Positions 1-9,141 of a stretch of 64,000 nt of DNA are shown one piece after another. The position numbers and the translations under genes are program-made. The notes under the pieces are model-generated. The model did not search any database and was not told where the DNA came from. It saw nothing but the letters and a program-made list of their open reading frames with translations. Position 1 is the stretch's first letter. Each line of letters opens with the position of its first letter. The stretch is from the NCBI RefSeq assembly GCF_013377995.1, contig NZ_CP055305.1, forward strand, positions 1,860,001-1,924,000. Direction: 5' to 3'. This DNA is from Mannheimia pernigra. GTDB taxonomy: Bacteria > Pseudomonadota > Gammaproteobacteria > Enterobacterales > Pasteurellaceae.

Positions 1-84
1 ACCCGTGGCTGGAAAGAGACCTTAGAACAACTTGAAGTGATGATGAAAGTCACTAAAAAATTAAGAGTAGAACTAAAAGCTTAA
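1..84 (+). CDS. 3' end of a gene, SRPBCC-like C-terminus (partial)
   Basis: An open frame from base 1 to a TAA at 82-84 encodes the last 27 residues of a protein that begins outside the window. The tail (GWKETLEQLE followed by a basic helix) resembles the C-terminal helix of SRPBCC/AHSA1-type proteins, but so short a piece cannot be assigned safely. A strong terminator starts at its stop codon, so this is a true gene end. Confidence 0.5.
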   Translation, partial: TRGWKETLEQLEVMMKVTKKLRVELKA

Positions 85-130
85 ACCAAAATAGAGGCGA
101 ACAAATTGTTCACCTCTATTTTGGTTTTTT
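84..130. terminator. Rho-independent terminator, probably bidirectional
   Basis: A 19-bp stem with one G-T wobble (AACCAAAATAGAGG... paired with ...CCTCTATTTTGGTT) around a 5-nt loop, followed by a T-run on the plus strand. It ends the partial gene at 1-84 and may also serve mutT, which converges on it. Confidence 0.85.
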
Positions 131-170
131 CATTCTAAATTGCTTTAGCCAAAAAATCTCCTACCCATTT

Positions 171-581
171 CTACGCTGTATTTTCCGTTTCTGCTTTTAA
201 ACGTTTAATCAGCTCTTTATTTGCTGGTGGAAAAGCTCCCTCGTCTAAATCAGATTGAGCAACCCAAAAGCCCTCTTGCCCCTCTCGTCCAAAAGGTTTA
301 TTTATCCATTCTTCCACTAAGTAGAAGAAAAATTCAATAATCTTGTTTGGGTACTCAAAGCTAAAATTTTCATAAGGAAAAGCACTTAGCACTTGAATGC
401 CAATTTCCTCCTCCAACTCACGCTTTAGTGCTTCTTCGGGGGTTTCACCAGCATCAACTTTTCCACCTGGAAATTCTAGCGATTGAGCAAAATCCTGCCC
501 TTCTAAGCGTTGAGTTAAATAAATTTGTCCAAATTCGTTACGGATAATTCCAGCTGAGACTTGAATAATTGGTTTTGACAT
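171..581 (-). CDS. mutT: 8-oxo-dGTP diphosphatase MutT (Nudix hydrolase)
   Basis: A 136-residue Nudix protein that hydrolyses 8-oxo-dGTP so that oxidised guanine is not incorporated into DNA. The Nudix box runs from about residue 40 to 62 (GGKVDAGET...RELEEEIGI) with the full GX5EX7REUXEEXGU pattern. Length and the N-terminal strand (IIQVSAGIIRN) fit MutT. It lies just downstream of secA on the same strand, the conserved secM-secA-mutT order of enterobacteria and Pasteurellaceae. An uptake-sequence dyad separates it from secA, so it may have its own promoter. Confidence 0.93.
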   Translation of the reverse strand: MSKPIIQVSAGIIRNEFGQIYLTQRLEGQDFAQSLEFPGGKVDAGETPEEALKRELEEEIGIQVLSAFPYENFSFEYPNKIIEFFFYLVEEWINKPFGREGQEGFWVAQSDLDEGAFPPANKELIKRLKAETENTA

Positions 582-606
582 AAGTTTCCTTTACTCTTCT
601 CCAATT

Positions 607-664
607 CAAGCGGTTAAATTTAGACGATAATTTGCAAATTTCTATCTAAAAATAACCGCTTGTA
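607..664. terminator. Uptake-sequence inverted pair between secA and mutT
   Basis: CAAGCGGTTA at about 607 and TAACCGCTTG at about 653 face each other and can form a stem extended by A/T pairs (TAAATTTAGA with TCTATCTAAAAATA). Inverted DNA-uptake sequences are commonly used as terminators in this family; here it would end secA transcription. Confidence 0.65.
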
Positions 665-667
665 TCA

Positions 668-3382
668 TTATGCGTATTTCGCTTTGTTGCCGTGGCAATG
701 TTTATATTTTTTGCCTGAACCACAAGGACAAGAGTCGTTACGACCAATATTTAAGTTGGCTAACTCTTCATCGCTTAAACTTTCAAGATCCGCTTGCTGT
801 TCTGGCTCATTAGTTTGCATTTGCTCGCTAGCTTTTGCTTCCGTTTCTGCTTGCAAGCGTTGGGCTTCTTCCATCTCTTCTTGGCTACGTACTTGAATAC
901 GACTTAGAATGCTGATCACATTGAATTTCAAGGTATTGAGCATATTGGTAAACATTGCAAAAGACTCTTTTTTGTACTCTTGCTTCGGATCTTTTTGGGC
1001 GTAACCGCGTAGATGAATCCCCTTGCGTAAGTAGTCCATTGAAGATAAATGATCTTTCCATAACTCATCTAGGTTTTGTAACATTACACCTTTTTCAAAG
1101 TTACGCATTACTTCTGCACTCACTTTTTCTTCTTTGGCTTTATACTCTTCAATAGCAATATTGAGAATACGCTCACGCAAGGTTTCTTCATATAGATCTT
1201 TTTCGGTTTCTAGCCAGTGAGAAATCGGTAAATCTAGACTAAACTCACGGCGTAAACGCTCTTCTAAACCTGCAATGTCCCACATTTCCTCAATAGATTG
1301 CGGTGGAATATATTCGCTGATAGTCGTCTCAAATACATCTTGGCGAATCGCTTCGATCATTGGCGAAATGTCATCTGTATCTAATAAATGATTACGTTGC
1401 TCGTAAATAACTTTACGTTGTTCATTTGCTACATCATCATATTGTAGAAGGTTTTTACGACCATCAAAGTTATAGGCCTCTACTTTTGCTTGTGCCGATG
1501 CAATTACTTTAGTCAAAAGTTTGGATTCCATCGCTTCACCTTCTTGAGTAAAGGCTTTACGCATCATATTTAACTTACCTTCATTGAGATAAATTCGCAT
1601 TAACGCATCATCTAACGATAAATAGAAGCGAGATGAACCAGGATCACCTTGACGACCAGAGCGTCCACGTAACTGGTTATCAATACGGCGAGATTCGTGG
1701 CGTTCTGTTCCTATAATATGTAAACCACCTGCTTGCATTACGATATTATAGCGTTCCTGCCACGCAGCTTTAATTTCATCAATTTGCTCTTGAGTGGGGT
1801 TTTCAAGTTTGGCAATTTCCATTCTCCAGTTACCACCAAGCACGATGTCTGTACCACGACCTGCCATATTAGTTGCAATAGTTACAGCACCAGGCATACC
1901 CGCTCTTGCAACAATTTCAGCCTCTTGAGCATGAAATTTTGCATTTAATACATTGTGTGGAATACCCACTTTGGTTAATTCTGCGGATAACAATTCTGAT
2001 TTTTCTACCGAGGCTGTACCAACTAACACAGGTTGCTGGCGCTCCATACAATCTTTAATTTCCGTAATAATTGCAGCAAATTTTTCTACTTCGCTTTTGT
2101 ACATTAAATCGGTATGATCAACACGAATAATCGGTTTATTAGTTGGTATGACAACCGTATTTAAGCCATAAATTTGCTGGAACTCAAAAGCTTCAGTATC
2201 TGCGGTACCTGTCATACCCGCTAATTTTTCGTATAAGCGGAAATAATTTTGATAGGTAATCGAAGCCACAGTTTGATTTTCGCCTTGAATATTCACACGC
2301 TCTTTAGCTTCAATCGCTTGATGTAAACCGTCAGACCAGCGACGACCTGCCATTGTACGGCCAGTATGCTCGTCAATAATTACAATTTCGCCATCTTTTA
2401 CGATGTAGTCCACATTACGTTCAAATAATTTATGTGCACGTAATGCTGCACTGACGTGATGTAAAAGTGAAATACGAGCTGGATGATATAAACTCTCTCC
2501 CTCTTCCATTAACCCCATTTCAGTCAAGAAAGCTTCCACTTTTACCATACCTCGCTCGGTTAAGTGAGCCTGTTTATTTTTGAGATCTAAAGTGAAATCT
2601 CCCTCGCCGGTGTATTCTTCGGTATCTTCTTTATCTTGTGCAATCAAATGTGGAATAATTTGATCTACGGCTTGATAAATTTGTGTTGCATCTTCTGCAG
2701 GGCCCGAAATAATTAATGGCGTACGGGCTTCATCAATTAAGATAGAGTCTACTTCATCCACTAAGGCGTAGTGTAATTCACGTTGAAAACGCTCATTTTT
2801 GTCGTGAGCCAAGTTATCACGCAAGTAATCAAAGCCTAATTCGCTGTTGGTAGAATAAGTAATATCTGCTTGGTATGCGGCACGTTTGACTTCTGGTGCT
2901 AAACCTGGAATATTCACACCAACGGTTAAGCCTAAAAATTCAAATAATGGACGGTTAGTTTCCGCATCACGGCGGGCAAGGTAATCATTCACAGTTACAA
3001 CGTGAACCCCTTTACCTGTTAAAGCATTCAAATAGCAAGGGAAAGTTGCCGTTAACGTTTTCCCTTCACCAGTACGCATTTCGGCAATATTACGCCCTGT
3101 TAAAGTCATACCACCAATGAGCTGTACATCAAACGGACGCATACCTAACACACGTTTACTTGCTTCGCGAACTGTTGCAAATGCTTCAGGCAATACACTT
3201 TCTAAGGTGGCACCGTCTGCTAAACGGAGTCTAAATTCAGCCGTTTTTGCTTTTAATTCTTCATCTGATAATTGTTCAAATACTGGCTCCAGTTTATTAA
3301 TTTGTGCCACACGTTTTCTTAAACGTTTTAACGCACGGTCATTGCTTGAGCCAAAAATAGAGGTAAGTAATTTTGAAATCAT
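668..3382 (-). CDS. secA: Preprotein translocase ATPase SecA
   Basis: A 904-residue motor ATPase that drives unfolded preproteins through SecYEG at the inner membrane. Visible motifs are the Walker A region (MRTGEGKT, about residue 102), the DEAD-type Walker B ([12 protein letters not shown], about 207), the helicase C-domain ([10 protein letters not shown] and [12 protein letters not shown]), and the C-terminal SEC-C zinc motif ([14 protein letters not shown]), which binds SecB and phospholipid. Length matches E. coli SecA (901). The start ATG at 3382 has an AGGA about 8 nt upstream, and that ribosome site is buried in a hairpin with the end of secM. Confidence 0.98.
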   Translation of the reverse strand: MISKLLTSIFGSSNDRALKRLRKRVAQINKLEPVFEQLSDEELKAKTAEFRLRLADGATLESVLPEAFATVREASKRVLGMRPFDVQLIGGMTLTGRNIAEMRTGEGKTLTATFPCYLNALTGKGVHVVTVNDYLARRDAETNRPLFEFLGLTVGVNIPGLAPEVKRAAYQADITYSTNSELGFDYLRDNLAHDKNERFQRELHYALVDEVDSILIDEARTPLIISGPAEDATQIYQAVDQIIPHLIAQDKEDTEEYTGEGDFTLDLKNKQAHLTERGMVKVEAFLTEMGLMEEGESLYHPARISLLHHVSAALRAHKLFERNVDYIVKDGEIVIIDEHTGRTMAGRRWSDGLHQAIEAKERVNIQGENQTVASITYQNYFRLYEKLAGMTGTADTEAFEFQQIYGLNTVVIPTNKPIIRVDHTDLMYKSEVEKFAAIITEIKDCMERQQPVLVGTASVEKSELLSAELTKVGIPHNVLNAKFHAQEAEIVARAGMPGAVTIATNMAGRGTDIVLGGNWRMEIAKLENPTQEQIDEIKAAWQERYNIVMQAGGLHIIGTERHESRRIDNQLRGRSGRQGDPGSSRFYLSLDDALMRIYLNEGKLNMMRKAFTQEGEAMESKLLTKVIASAQAKVEAYNFDGRKNLLQYDDVANEQRKVIYEQRNHLLDTDDISPMIEAIRQDVFETTISEYIPPQSIEEMWDIAGLEERLRREFSLDLPISHWLETEKDLYEETLRERILNIAIEEYKAKEEKVSAEVMRNFEKGVMLQNLDELWKDHLSSMDYLRKGIHLRGYAQKDPKQEYKKESFAMFTNMLNTLKFNVISILSRIQVRSQEEMEEAQRLQAETEAKASEQMQTNEPEQQADLESLSDEELANLNIGRNDSCPCGSGKKYKHCHGNKAKYA

Positions 3383-3390
3383 TGTATTTT

Positions 3391-3436
3391 CCTAAATATA
3401 AATGTTAATTGTTTGATTTTAAACGTTATAGTTAGG
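3391..3436 (-). promoter_or_regulatory. secM-secA intergenic hairpin hiding the secA ribosome site
   Basis: On the minus strand the 11-nt arm CCTAACTATAA (3436-3426), which overlaps the secM stop codon, pairs with TTATATTTAGG (3401-3391), with a single internal mismatch. The second arm contains the AGG of the secA Shine-Dalgarno. A ribosome stalled at the SecM arrest proline would cover the first arm and free the secA site. This is the logic known for E. coli secM-secA; here it is seen as base complementarity only. Confidence 0.75.
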
Positions 3437-3752
3437 CGTAAGGACCTGCTCGGATTGGGTAAATATTTTTCTGTTCCAAGCGGTAGGATTTAGTAAAAAA
3501 TTCGCAAAAATGCACCGCTTGTGGTTTAATTTCCACTATGTTATGGTTCAATTGTGCAACAAAAAGCGATTGTTGCTCTACCTCATTTGTGAATTGAACG
3601 TACTGAAGAAAAGATTGATTGATGACAGCTTCTTGTTCACTTTCATTATCGTTGATCACTTGAACTTCAGGTAAAGCAAGCATCGCAACCATTCCAAAAA
3701 AAAGTTGCGACCAAAAAGGTGTTTTATGAAAGTGTTTAAAAAATAAGCTCAT
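3432..3752 (-). CDS. secM: SecM secretion monitor with C-terminal arrest motif
   Basis: A 106-residue protein (counted from the ATG at 3752; a TTG lies 9 nt further upstream) directly preceding secA, 49 nt away. It has a basic N-terminus and a hydrophobic export signal (SQLFFGMVAMLALP). It ends in PIRAGP-Tyr-Ala, with IRAGP at residues 100-104. E. coli SecM stalls its own translation at G-IRAGP until its signal is pulled by SecA, which raises secA translation. The upstream arrest residues of E. coli (FxxxxWIxxxxG) are not conserved, and a Pro precedes Ile. The match to the PIR type known in a Mannheimia SecM is from memory. No strong Shine-Dalgarno is seen. Confidence 0.88.
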   Translation of the reverse strand: MSLFFKHFHKTPFWSQLFFGMVAMLALPEVQVINDNESEQEAVINQSFLQYVQFTNEVEQQSLFVAQLNHNIVEIKPQAVHFCEFFTKSYRLEQKNIYPIRAGPYA

Positions 3753-3856
3753 TAAGTTCAAGTTAAGTAAATTTTGGTAATTATACGCTAAATTTAAAAA
3801 ATTGGGTCAAGTAACCTAAAATCAAGTATAAAAATTTAGATAAAGTGAATAAATAG

Positions 3857-4159
3857 ATGAAAAATTCAGCACCCAAAAAGATTAATGACATTTTACAGCA
3901 CTCGACATTAAGTAAAATTGTCGAAAAAGCCAATTTTATTAATGAGTTAAATCAAAAAATTCGGAAAATATTGCCAGAATCCTATCGTGGGCTTTACCGT
4001 GTGGCAAATTTAGTTGATAATCAGCTCATTATTAATGTACAAAGTGCCACTGTAAGACAAGGTTTATTGTTACAACAAACCGCCCTGTTAGCACAAATAC
4101 AAAATGACTTACCTGAAATAACCCTGCTTGAATTTAGAGTGAATCCAAGCGTTAGATAA
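3857..4159 (+). CDS. DUF721/DciA-like protein
   Basis: A 100-residue protein of the DUF721 family: N-terminal KINDILQHSTLSKIVEKA, then a KH-like fold segment ending in a hydrophobic strand (NQLIINVQSATVRQGLLLQQ). DciA proteins of this family load or regulate the replicative helicase DnaB in bacteria lacking DnaC/DnaI; whether this short form does so is inference. It is divergent from secM with about 100 bp between them and is followed 14 bp later by a small lipoprotein gene, with which it is probably cotranscribed. Confidence 0.75.
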   Translation: MKNSAPKKINDILQHSTLSKIVEKANFINELNQKIRKILPESYRGLYRVANLVDNQLIINVQSATVRQGLLLQQTALLAQIQNDLPEITLLEFRVNPSVR

Positions 4160-4173
4160 TTAAGGAAAATGAT

Positions 4174-4548
4174 ATGAAAAAAATCGCATTAATTGGGTTT
4201 ATTACGACGATATTAGCTGGATGTTCATCATTACCACAAAAAAGTGTAATGGGCACCTATGCGGGCGAATTTCCTTGTGCCGACTGCGAGAAAATCCAAG
4301 CGCAGCTCACCTTAAATGCTGATAGAACTTATCAATACGACACCATCTATTTCAAAAACAAAAAAGAATATGTTTATCGTGATAAAGGCACATACATCTG
4401 GGAACCAAACAAATCAAATGTTATCCGTTTAGAACAAACCTCTGGTAGTCTAGCATTCCAAATATCAGATAGGTATGTAGAGCTTTGCGATCCAAACGGT
4501 AATACGGTAAAAAATACAAACAATTATAAATTGAACAAGATCCGTTAA
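4174..4548 (+). CDS. NlpE-like lipoprotein, N-terminal domain only
   Basis: A 124-residue lipoprotein with signal peptide and lipobox LAGC (Cys17). The following GTYAGEFPCADC (Cys35, Cys38) and the beta-rich region match the N-terminal domain of NlpE, the copper and envelope-stress sensor that signals to Cpx in E. coli. The second domain of E. coli NlpE is absent, so this is a single-domain homologue whose signalling role is unproven. A clear AAGGA ribosome site precedes the ATG. A perfect terminator follows. Confidence 0.8.
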   Translation: MKKIALIGFITTILAGCSSLPQKSVMGTYAGEFPCADCEKIQAQLTLNADRTYQYDTIYFKNKKEYVYRDKGTYIWEPNKSNVIRLEQTSGSLAFQISDRYVELCDPNGNTVKNTNNYKLNKIR

Positions 4549-4555
4549 CGCATTC

Positions 4556-4594
4556 TAATAATAAAGAGATTCTTAAGAATCTCTTTATTATTTC
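4556..4594. terminator. Rho-independent terminator
   Basis: A perfect stem (AATAATAAAGAGATTCT and its complement) around a tiny TTA loop, rich in T at both ends, placed right after the NlpE-like gene. Confidence 0.85.
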
Positions 4595-4607
4595 TAGCCA
4601 TTAAGTA

Positions 4608-4638
4608 TAAAAAATCCCCAAGTGAATATACTTGGGGA
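4608..4638 (-). terminator. Terminator for tRNA-Ser
   Basis: On the minus strand TCCCCAAG pairs with CTTGGGGA (8-nt loop), followed by TTTTTT. It lies about 85 nt beyond the 3' end of the tRNA gene. Confidence 0.8.
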
Positions 4639-4722
4639 GAATCTCAAAATAAAAAAGCATTTTACTTTTTTATTTAATCAAGGAAATATCTATGAAAACA
4701 GTAAGGAGTCTTTCACTGTTAA

Positions 4723-4812
4723 TGGCGGTGAGAGGGGGATTCGAACCCCCGATACAGTTTCCCATATACACGCTTTCCAGGCGTGCTCCTTCAACCACTC
4801 GGACATCTCACC
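4723..4812 (-). tRNA. tRNA-Ser (anticodon GGA)
   Basis: A 90-nt tRNA with an encoded CCA. The acceptor arms GGTGAGA and TCTCACC pair, the anticodon loop CTGGAAA carries GGA, there is a long variable arm typical of serine tRNAs, and the T-arm is GGGGGTTCGAATCCCCC. It reads UCC/UCU codons. Confidence 0.97.
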
Positions 4813-4903
4813 TAACAACATAAAGAGGGCGTAAATATAGCAATATTGCTATATAATTTCAAGTATTTTCTTTACAAAATAAATTAAATCAATTTTGAGA
4901 TAA

Positions 4904-5215
4904 TTAGTGTCCAACACCTAAACAATTCGGTGATTTCGGCACAACACCGCCTATTTCAGCCCATTCACTTTTGGTGTATAAATGCAGTGCTAATGCGTGA
5001 ACGCCATTTTTTAATTCTTCGTTCAAACAAGCATAAACTGCTTGATGACGAGCTACTGCTCTCTTGCCTTCAAATTTATCCGAGACTAAAGTGAGCTTAA
5101 AATGAGATTCAGCGCCTCTACCTGAACTGTGCATATAGCTTTCATTTTCGATATTTAACAGAATTGGCGAAAAATCTTTGTTGATTTTCTCAATAATGGC
5201 TTGTTCTATTAACAT
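4904..5215 (-). CDS. bolA: BolA family transcriptional regulator / Fe-S partner
   Basis: About 103 residues from the ATG at 5215, which has AAAGAG upstream; an in-frame ATG at 5230 would add five residues. Very close to E. coli BolA across its length (ESYMHSSGRGAESHFKLTLVSDKFEGKRAVARHQ, then VHALALHLYTKSEW). BolA binds [2Fe-2S] with monothiol glutaredoxin through the conserved His in the RHQ segment and affects morphology and stress genes. It is divergent from yajG, a BolA neighbour also in E. coli. Confidence 0.93.
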   Translation of the reverse strand: MLIEQAIIEKINKDFSPILLNIENESYMHSSGRGAESHFKLTLVSDKFEGKRAVARHQAVYACLNEELKNGVHALALHLYTKSEWAEIGGVVPKSPNCLGVGH

Positions 5216-5302
5216 TTTTTTCTCTTTCATTGAAAATTAATGGCTAAATGATACTATACTAGGAAAAATTTTCCCATAATTTAGTAAATAGAAGGATTTA
5301 TT

Positions 5303-5890
5303 ATGAAATTATCTAAAAAAACCTTAGTTTTCACAACTACCTTTGCAGCTGCTTTATTAGCAGGCTGTCAAAGCCAATCAAATATTTTAACTTTTGCAAC
5401 ACCAACGCCAACCGCTGTGTTTAATACAAATAATCAAACTGCTGCCGTGAATGTAATGACACAAGACTTACGCACTTCTCGCGAAATTGCAAGCTATATC
5501 AAAAATGGCGAACTTATTCGTTTAACCGCTGTGCCTGAAGTAGCCGCAATGTTCCAACAAGCGGTGCAACAAGACCTTAACGCAAAAGGATTCCAAATTG
5601 TGCAAGGTGCAGCAAATGCCAATGTAACGGTTAATATTCGCCGATTCTTTGCCACTATTGAACAAGGTAATCTACGCTACAAAGCGGATGCACAAGTCGG
5701 TGTTGAAGTCACAGTTCAAGGACCAAAAGGAAATTTCAGCAAAAACTTCAACGCAACACGTGGTTATGAATCTGTATTTAATGCAAATAATGATGAAATC
5801 AAAAAAGTCTTAGATCAAGCCTATTCTGACGTTGTGAAAGCGATTTATAACGACAATGAAATCGCAGCTGCAATTCATCAATTCAAATAA
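5303..5890 (+). CDS. yajG: YajG family lipoprotein
   Basis: A 195-residue lipoprotein with signal peptide and lipobox LAGC (Cys22). The mature region (TPTAVFNTNNQTAAVNVMTQDLR, and the VTVNIRRFFATIEQG strand) matches YajG, an uncharacterised envelope lipoprotein whose gene neighbours bolA and ampG in E. coli. A good ribosome site (GAAGGA) lies before the ATG. It has its own promoter region shared divergently with bolA. Function unknown. Confidence 0.88.
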   Translation: MKLSKKTLVFTTTFAAALLAGCQSQSNILTFATPTPTAVFNTNNQTAAVNVMTQDLRTSREIASYIKNGELIRLTAVPEVAAMFQQAVQQDLNAKGFQIVQGAANANVTVNIRRFFATIEQGNLRYKADAQVGVEVTVQGPKGNFSKNFNATRGYESVFNANNDEIKKVLDQAYSDVVKAIYNDNEIAAAIHQFK

Positions 5891-5899
5891 GTTATTTTG

Positions 5900-5953
5900 T
5901 AAGCGGTTAAATTCCCTTAGTTTTTTGTAAAATTGAGGGAATTTAACCACTTG
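5900..5953. terminator. Uptake-sequence dyad after yajG
   Basis: AAGCGGTTAAATTCCCT (5901-5917) pairs with AGGGAATTTAACCACTT (about 5936-5952), with one weak position, and T-rich sequence follows. One arm is an intact uptake core; the other has drifted (CCACTT). Confidence 0.75.
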
Positions 5954-6064
5954 TTTTGAGAAGCTAAACATCGCCTACAAAATTTAATTTACTATTCGGG
6001 CATTTCCATTTAATACAATCGTAAAAAAATGAATATGCCTTGGATATTTTATATAGATATAAAA

Positions 6065-6796
6065 ATGAGAATCCCAAGAATTTACCACCCAGAGCCGTTG
6101 GCAAATCAGCAAACTTGTATGTTAAGTGAAGATGCACTCAATCATATTGGACGAGTGTTGCGAATGAAAGCTGGGGAGCAAATTATTTTATTTGATGGTT
6201 CAAACCATATATTTAATGCGACTTTACAAGCGGTCGAAAAAAAGCAAATTATTGCAAAAATCTCTTCCAGTGAATTAGATAATAGGGAATCCAATTTGCC
6301 AATTCATTTAGGGCAAGTCATCTCTCGAGGCGATAGAATGGAATTTACCATTCAAAAATCAGTAGAATTGGGCGTAAAAATAATTACGCCACTTTGGTCA
6401 GAGCGTTGTGGCGTGAAGCTCAATGATGAACGACAAGATAAAAAACTGCAACAATGGCAAAAAATTGCGATTGCAGCTTGCGAGCAATGTGGGCGAAACG
6501 AAATTCCTGAAATTCGCCCGATGATGAAACTCACCGATTGGTGCAAAGAGCAAGATGGAATGCTGAAACTAAATCTTCACCCAAGAGCAAAATATACCAT
6601 TCGCGAACTGTCAAATGTGCCAAGTTCGGGAGTTCGTTTATTGATTGGCTCAGAAGGGGGATTATCTGCTAAAGAAATTATGATGACAGAAAATGAGGGC
6701 TTTACTGAAGTTCTGTTAGGTAAACGTATATTACGCACAGAAACTGCCTCACTTGCTGCAATCACCGCCCTGCAAGTTTGTTTTGGAGACATTTAA
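6065..6796 (+). CDS. rsmE: 16S rRNA (uracil1498-N3)-methyltransferase RsmE
   Basis: A 243-residue SPOUT methyltransferase that methylates U1498 of 16S rRNA in the 30S subunit. The start is set at ATG 6065 because [11 protein letters not shown] matches the E. coli N-terminus exactly; the frame is open for 12 codons upstream. Motifs seen: [30 protein letters not shown], and the SAM-binding knot ([14 protein letters not shown] ... [16 protein letters not shown]). It overlaps nothing and is followed 5 nt later by yqgE. Confidence 0.96.
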   Translation: MRIPRIYHPEPLANQQTCMLSEDALNHIGRVLRMKAGEQIILFDGSNHIFNATLQAVEKKQIIAKISSSELDNRESNLPIHLGQVISRGDRMEFTIQKSVELGVKIITPLWSERCGVKLNDERQDKKLQQWQKIAIAACEQCGRNEIPEIRPMMKLTDWCKEQDGMLKLNLHPRAKYTIRELSNVPSSGVRLLIGSEGGLSAKEIMMTENEGFTEVLLGKRILRTETASLAAITALQVCFGDI

Positions 6797-6801
6797 TACT
6801 C

Positions 6802-7362
6802 ATGCTAGAAAATCTACAAGGTAAATTTTTAATTGCCACACCAGAAATGGATGATGATTATTTTGAACGCACCGTTATCTATATTTGTGAACATAATCAG
6901 CAAGGGGCAATGGGTGTTGTCATCAATACCCCCACGGATCTTTCAGTGCTAGAATTGATTACCCGAATGGATTTCCAGATGGCAAATCAGCGTGATTATA
7001 ATAAAGATCAAATGGTGTTAAGCGGCGGACCTGTCAATCAAGATCGTGGTTTTATTATCCACACCAAGACGGAAAATGATTTTATCCATACTTATCCAAT
7101 CACGGATAAAATTACACTCACCACATCAGGCGATGTATTAAACGCTTTCGGTACGCCAGAATCGCCAGAAAAATTTATTGTTTGTTTAGGCTGTTCAACG
7201 TGGAAGGCTAACCAACTTGAGCACGAAATTGCTCAAAATTATTGGATTGTGTCTGAGGCGAATGAAAAAACGTTGTTTGAAACAGGCTATTTAGAGCGGT
7301 GGTCAACCGCCTATGAAATGATGGGCATTTCAGGTCTACCAGCTAGAGCGGGAAGAGCCTAA
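6802..7362 (+). CDS. yqgE: YqgE/AlgH family protein (UPF0301)
   Basis: A 186-residue UPF0301 protein. The start is placed at ATG 6802 ([16 protein letters not shown]), the family N-terminus; an in-frame upstream start at 6778 would overlap rsmE. Family landmarks are [26 protein letters not shown] and the terminal [14 protein letters not shown]. The biochemical role is unknown, although AlgH was first linked to alginate regulation in Pseudomonas. It overlaps ruvX by one base (TAATG), so the two are translationally coupled. Confidence 0.93.
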   Translation: MLENLQGKFLIATPEMDDDYFERTVIYICEHNQQGAMGVVINTPTDLSVLELITRMDFQMANQRDYNKDQMVLSGGPVNQDRGFIIHTKTENDFIHTYPITDKITLTTSGDVLNAFGTPESPEKFIVCLGCSTWKANQLEHEIAQNYWIVSEANEKTLFETGYLERWSTAYEMMGISGLPARAGRA

Positions 7363-7775
7363 TGTCTGAAATATTAATTGCATTTGATTTCGGTACAAAT
7401 AGCATTGGGTGTGCAGTCGGGCAAAACATTACTGGCACTGCTCAAAGTTTGGGTGCATTCAAAGCCCAAGATGGTATTCCCAAATGGGAAGAAATCGGTA
7501 AACTATTGCAAGAATGGAAGCCCGATAGATTAGTCGTTGGTTTACCGTTAAATATGGATGGAACAGAACAGCCTTTAACTCAACGTGCGAGGAAATTTGC
7601 CAACCGTTTAAATGGACGTTTTAATTTGCCTGTTGAGTTACAAGACGAACGCTTAACCACGGTTGAGGCAAAAGCTGAAATTTTTTCTCGAGGTGGCTAC
7701 AAAGCATTAAAAAAGGGAAAAGTGGATTCTATTTCCGCTTGTTTAATTTTAGAAAGTTGGTTTGAAAATCAGTAA
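7362..7775 (+). CDS. ruvX: YqgF/RuvX RNase H-fold nuclease
   Basis: A 137-residue YqgF family protein with an RNase H-like fold: the first acidic strand [14 protein letters not shown], the middle [15 protein letters not shown], and the last motif [12 protein letters not shown]. The family is annotated as putative Holliday junction resolvase and also acts in 16S rRNA 5' processing. The start ATG overlaps the yqgE stop. Length matches E. coli YqgF (138). Confidence 0.94.
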   Translation: MSEILIAFDFGTNSIGCAVGQNITGTAQSLGAFKAQDGIPKWEEIGKLLQEWKPDRLVVGLPLNMDGTEQPLTQRARKFANRLNGRFNLPVELQDERLTTVEAKAEIFSRGGYKALKKGKVDSISACLILESWFENQ

Positions 7776-7820
7776 TTTGCAAAAAAATTACCATTTTTAA
7801 CCGCTTGTAAAAGGATATTT

Positions 7821-8876
7821 ATGATATTTTCATCTAGTCGCAGCTTAGTTTCAATTGCTGCAAGCATTATTATTTTAGCGGGTATTAAATTATCTAGCGA
7901 AATTGTCATACCGTTTCTGCTCGCTCTTTTCATTGCGATAATTTGCTCGCCAATGATTAATTTTATGATGAAGCGGAAAATTCCACTGTGGTTAGCAATT
8001 ACGCTCTTGCTCGTTGTTATTCTATTAGGCTTTACCTTTTTTGCAGGCATTATTAATAGCTCATTGCAAGAGTTTACTAGCTCAATACCGCAATACAAAA
8101 CACAGCTATCAACCCGAGTTCGTTCGCTTTTAGTATTTGCTCAAGAATGGAATTTGCCTATTCATATTTCACAAGAAGAACTGATGAGTAAATTTGATCC
8201 AAGCTCAATTATGAATTTGGTGAGCTCTTTACTGTTTGGGCTTTCTGGCACATTATCGAATATTTTTGTGGTGTTTTTAATTGTGATCTTTATGCTAATG
8301 GAAATGCCCGTGGCTAAATACAAACTGGCTTTAGCCTTGAGTGACGATGATGATTTACGCAATGAAAAAGAGTATATCAATCAGGTGCTAGAAGGTGTGA
8401 TTGGCTACCTTGGAGTTAAAACATTTTTAAGCTTGCTGACAGGTCTTTTAGTATGGATTTTATTAGAAATATTAGACGTACAATACGCAATTTTATGGGC
8501 AATGTTTAGCTTCCTACTTAACTATGTTCCTAATATAGGTTCCGTTTTAGCAGGCATTCCAATTATTATTCAAGCGTTTTTACTTAACGGTCTTTCAATA
8601 GGGCTTGGTACATTAATCGGGATTGTTACAATTAATATGATTATAGGCAATGCCCTAGAGCCTCGCTTAATGGGCAAAAAATTAGGGCTTTCAACTCTCG
8701 TGGTATTCCTTTCACTACTGTTTTGGGGTTGGCTGCTTGGGGCGGTAGGAATGCTACTTTCTGTTCCTTTAACAATGGCTTGTAAAGTAGCATTAGAGTC
8801 AAACAAAAGCACAAAAAAATATGCGGTATTATTCAGTGATTTAGAAGAAGTACCAAGAGGCAAAAAATACCGCTAA
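7821..8876 (+). CDS. tqsA: AI-2E family transporter TqsA-like
   Basis: A 351-residue integral membrane protein with about eight helices. It aligns closely with E. coli TqsA (YdgG), an AI-2 exporter that affects biofilm: FLLALFIAIICSP near the start, SIPQYKTQL, FLLNYVPNIGSVLAGIP, and GNALEPRLMGKKLGLSTLVVFLSLLFWGWLLG. A ribosome site (AAAGGA) precedes the ATG. It is separated from ruvX by 45 bp holding an uptake core (ACCGCTTGT), so it may be a separate unit. Confidence 0.87.
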   Translation: MIFSSSRSLVSIAASIIILAGIKLSSEIVIPFLLALFIAIICSPMINFMMKRKIPLWLAITLLLVVILLGFTFFAGIINSSLQEFTSSIPQYKTQLSTRVRSLLVFAQEWNLPIHISQEELMSKFDPSSIMNLVSSLLFGLSGTLSNIFVVFLIVIFMLMEMPVAKYKLALALSDDDDLRNEKEYINQVLEGVIGYLGVKTFLSLLTGLLVWILLEILDVQYAILWAMFSFLLNYVPNIGSVLAGIPIIIQAFLLNGLSIGLGTLIGIVTINMIIGNALEPRLMGKKLGLSTLVVFLSLLFWGWLLGAVGMLLSVPLTMACKVALESNKSTKKYAVLFSDLEEVPRGKKYR

Positions 8877-8882
8877 ATTTGC

Positions 8883-8910
8883 TTGACGCGACAAAAAGAG
8901 TTGCTAAAAT
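8883..8910 (+). promoter_or_regulatory. Candidate sigma-70 promoter of the glycine-riboswitch transcript
   Basis: TTGACG (8883-8888), a 16-bp spacer, then TAAAAT (8905-8910). Transcription would start near 8917, about 35 nt before the riboswitch. It overlaps the hairpin that ends tqsA. Confidence 0.55.
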
Positions 8911-8928
8911 CTGCCACTCTTTTTTATT
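8894..8928. terminator. Terminator after tqsA
   Basis: AAAAAGAGT pairs with ACTCTTTTT around a loop of about 14 nt; T-run at the 3' side. Confidence 0.6.
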
Positions 8929-8951
8929 TCTAAAATTAAATAAATAAGATT

Positions 8952-9141
8952 GTTCGGATGAAGGTAGCTGGAGAGAAATGAATTAACATTTCACCGACGA
9001 GGTAAACTCTTTCAGGTGCAGCTTTAATTTTGAGCTGCGAGGACAGTTACTGGACGAACCCTTGGAGAGAGCTGATTAAATATCAGCCGCCGAAGGCGAA
9101 AATACAATAATGTGTGAAACGCTCAGGCAAAAGGACAGGGG
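8952..9141 (+). promoter_or_regulatory. Tandem glycine riboswitch
   Basis: Two glycine aptamers in series. Aptamer 1 has P1 GGTAGCTG (8963-8970) with CAGTTACT (9044-9051), and conserved cores around ACCGACGAGG, CTTTCAGGTGCA and GAGGACAG. Aptamer 2 has P1 CCCTTG (9059-9064) with CAGGGG (9136-9141) and cores GCCGCCGAAGGCGAAA, CGCTCAGGCAAAAGGACAG. GTTCG (8952-8956) pairs with CGAAC (9055-9059) in the linker, the P0/kink-turn described for this RNA. It precedes an AGCS carrier gene, the usual glycine-sensing context. Confidence 0.96.

Noticed and set aside
4622..4834. Plus-strand 70-codon frame containing [17 protein letters not shown]
   Set aside because: It is the antisense of tRNA-Ser, a well-known false protein pattern; the tRNA explains it fully.
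6778..6801. Upstream start for yqgE
   Set aside because: It would add eight residues overlapping rsmE; the family N-terminus MLENLQGKF begins at 6802.
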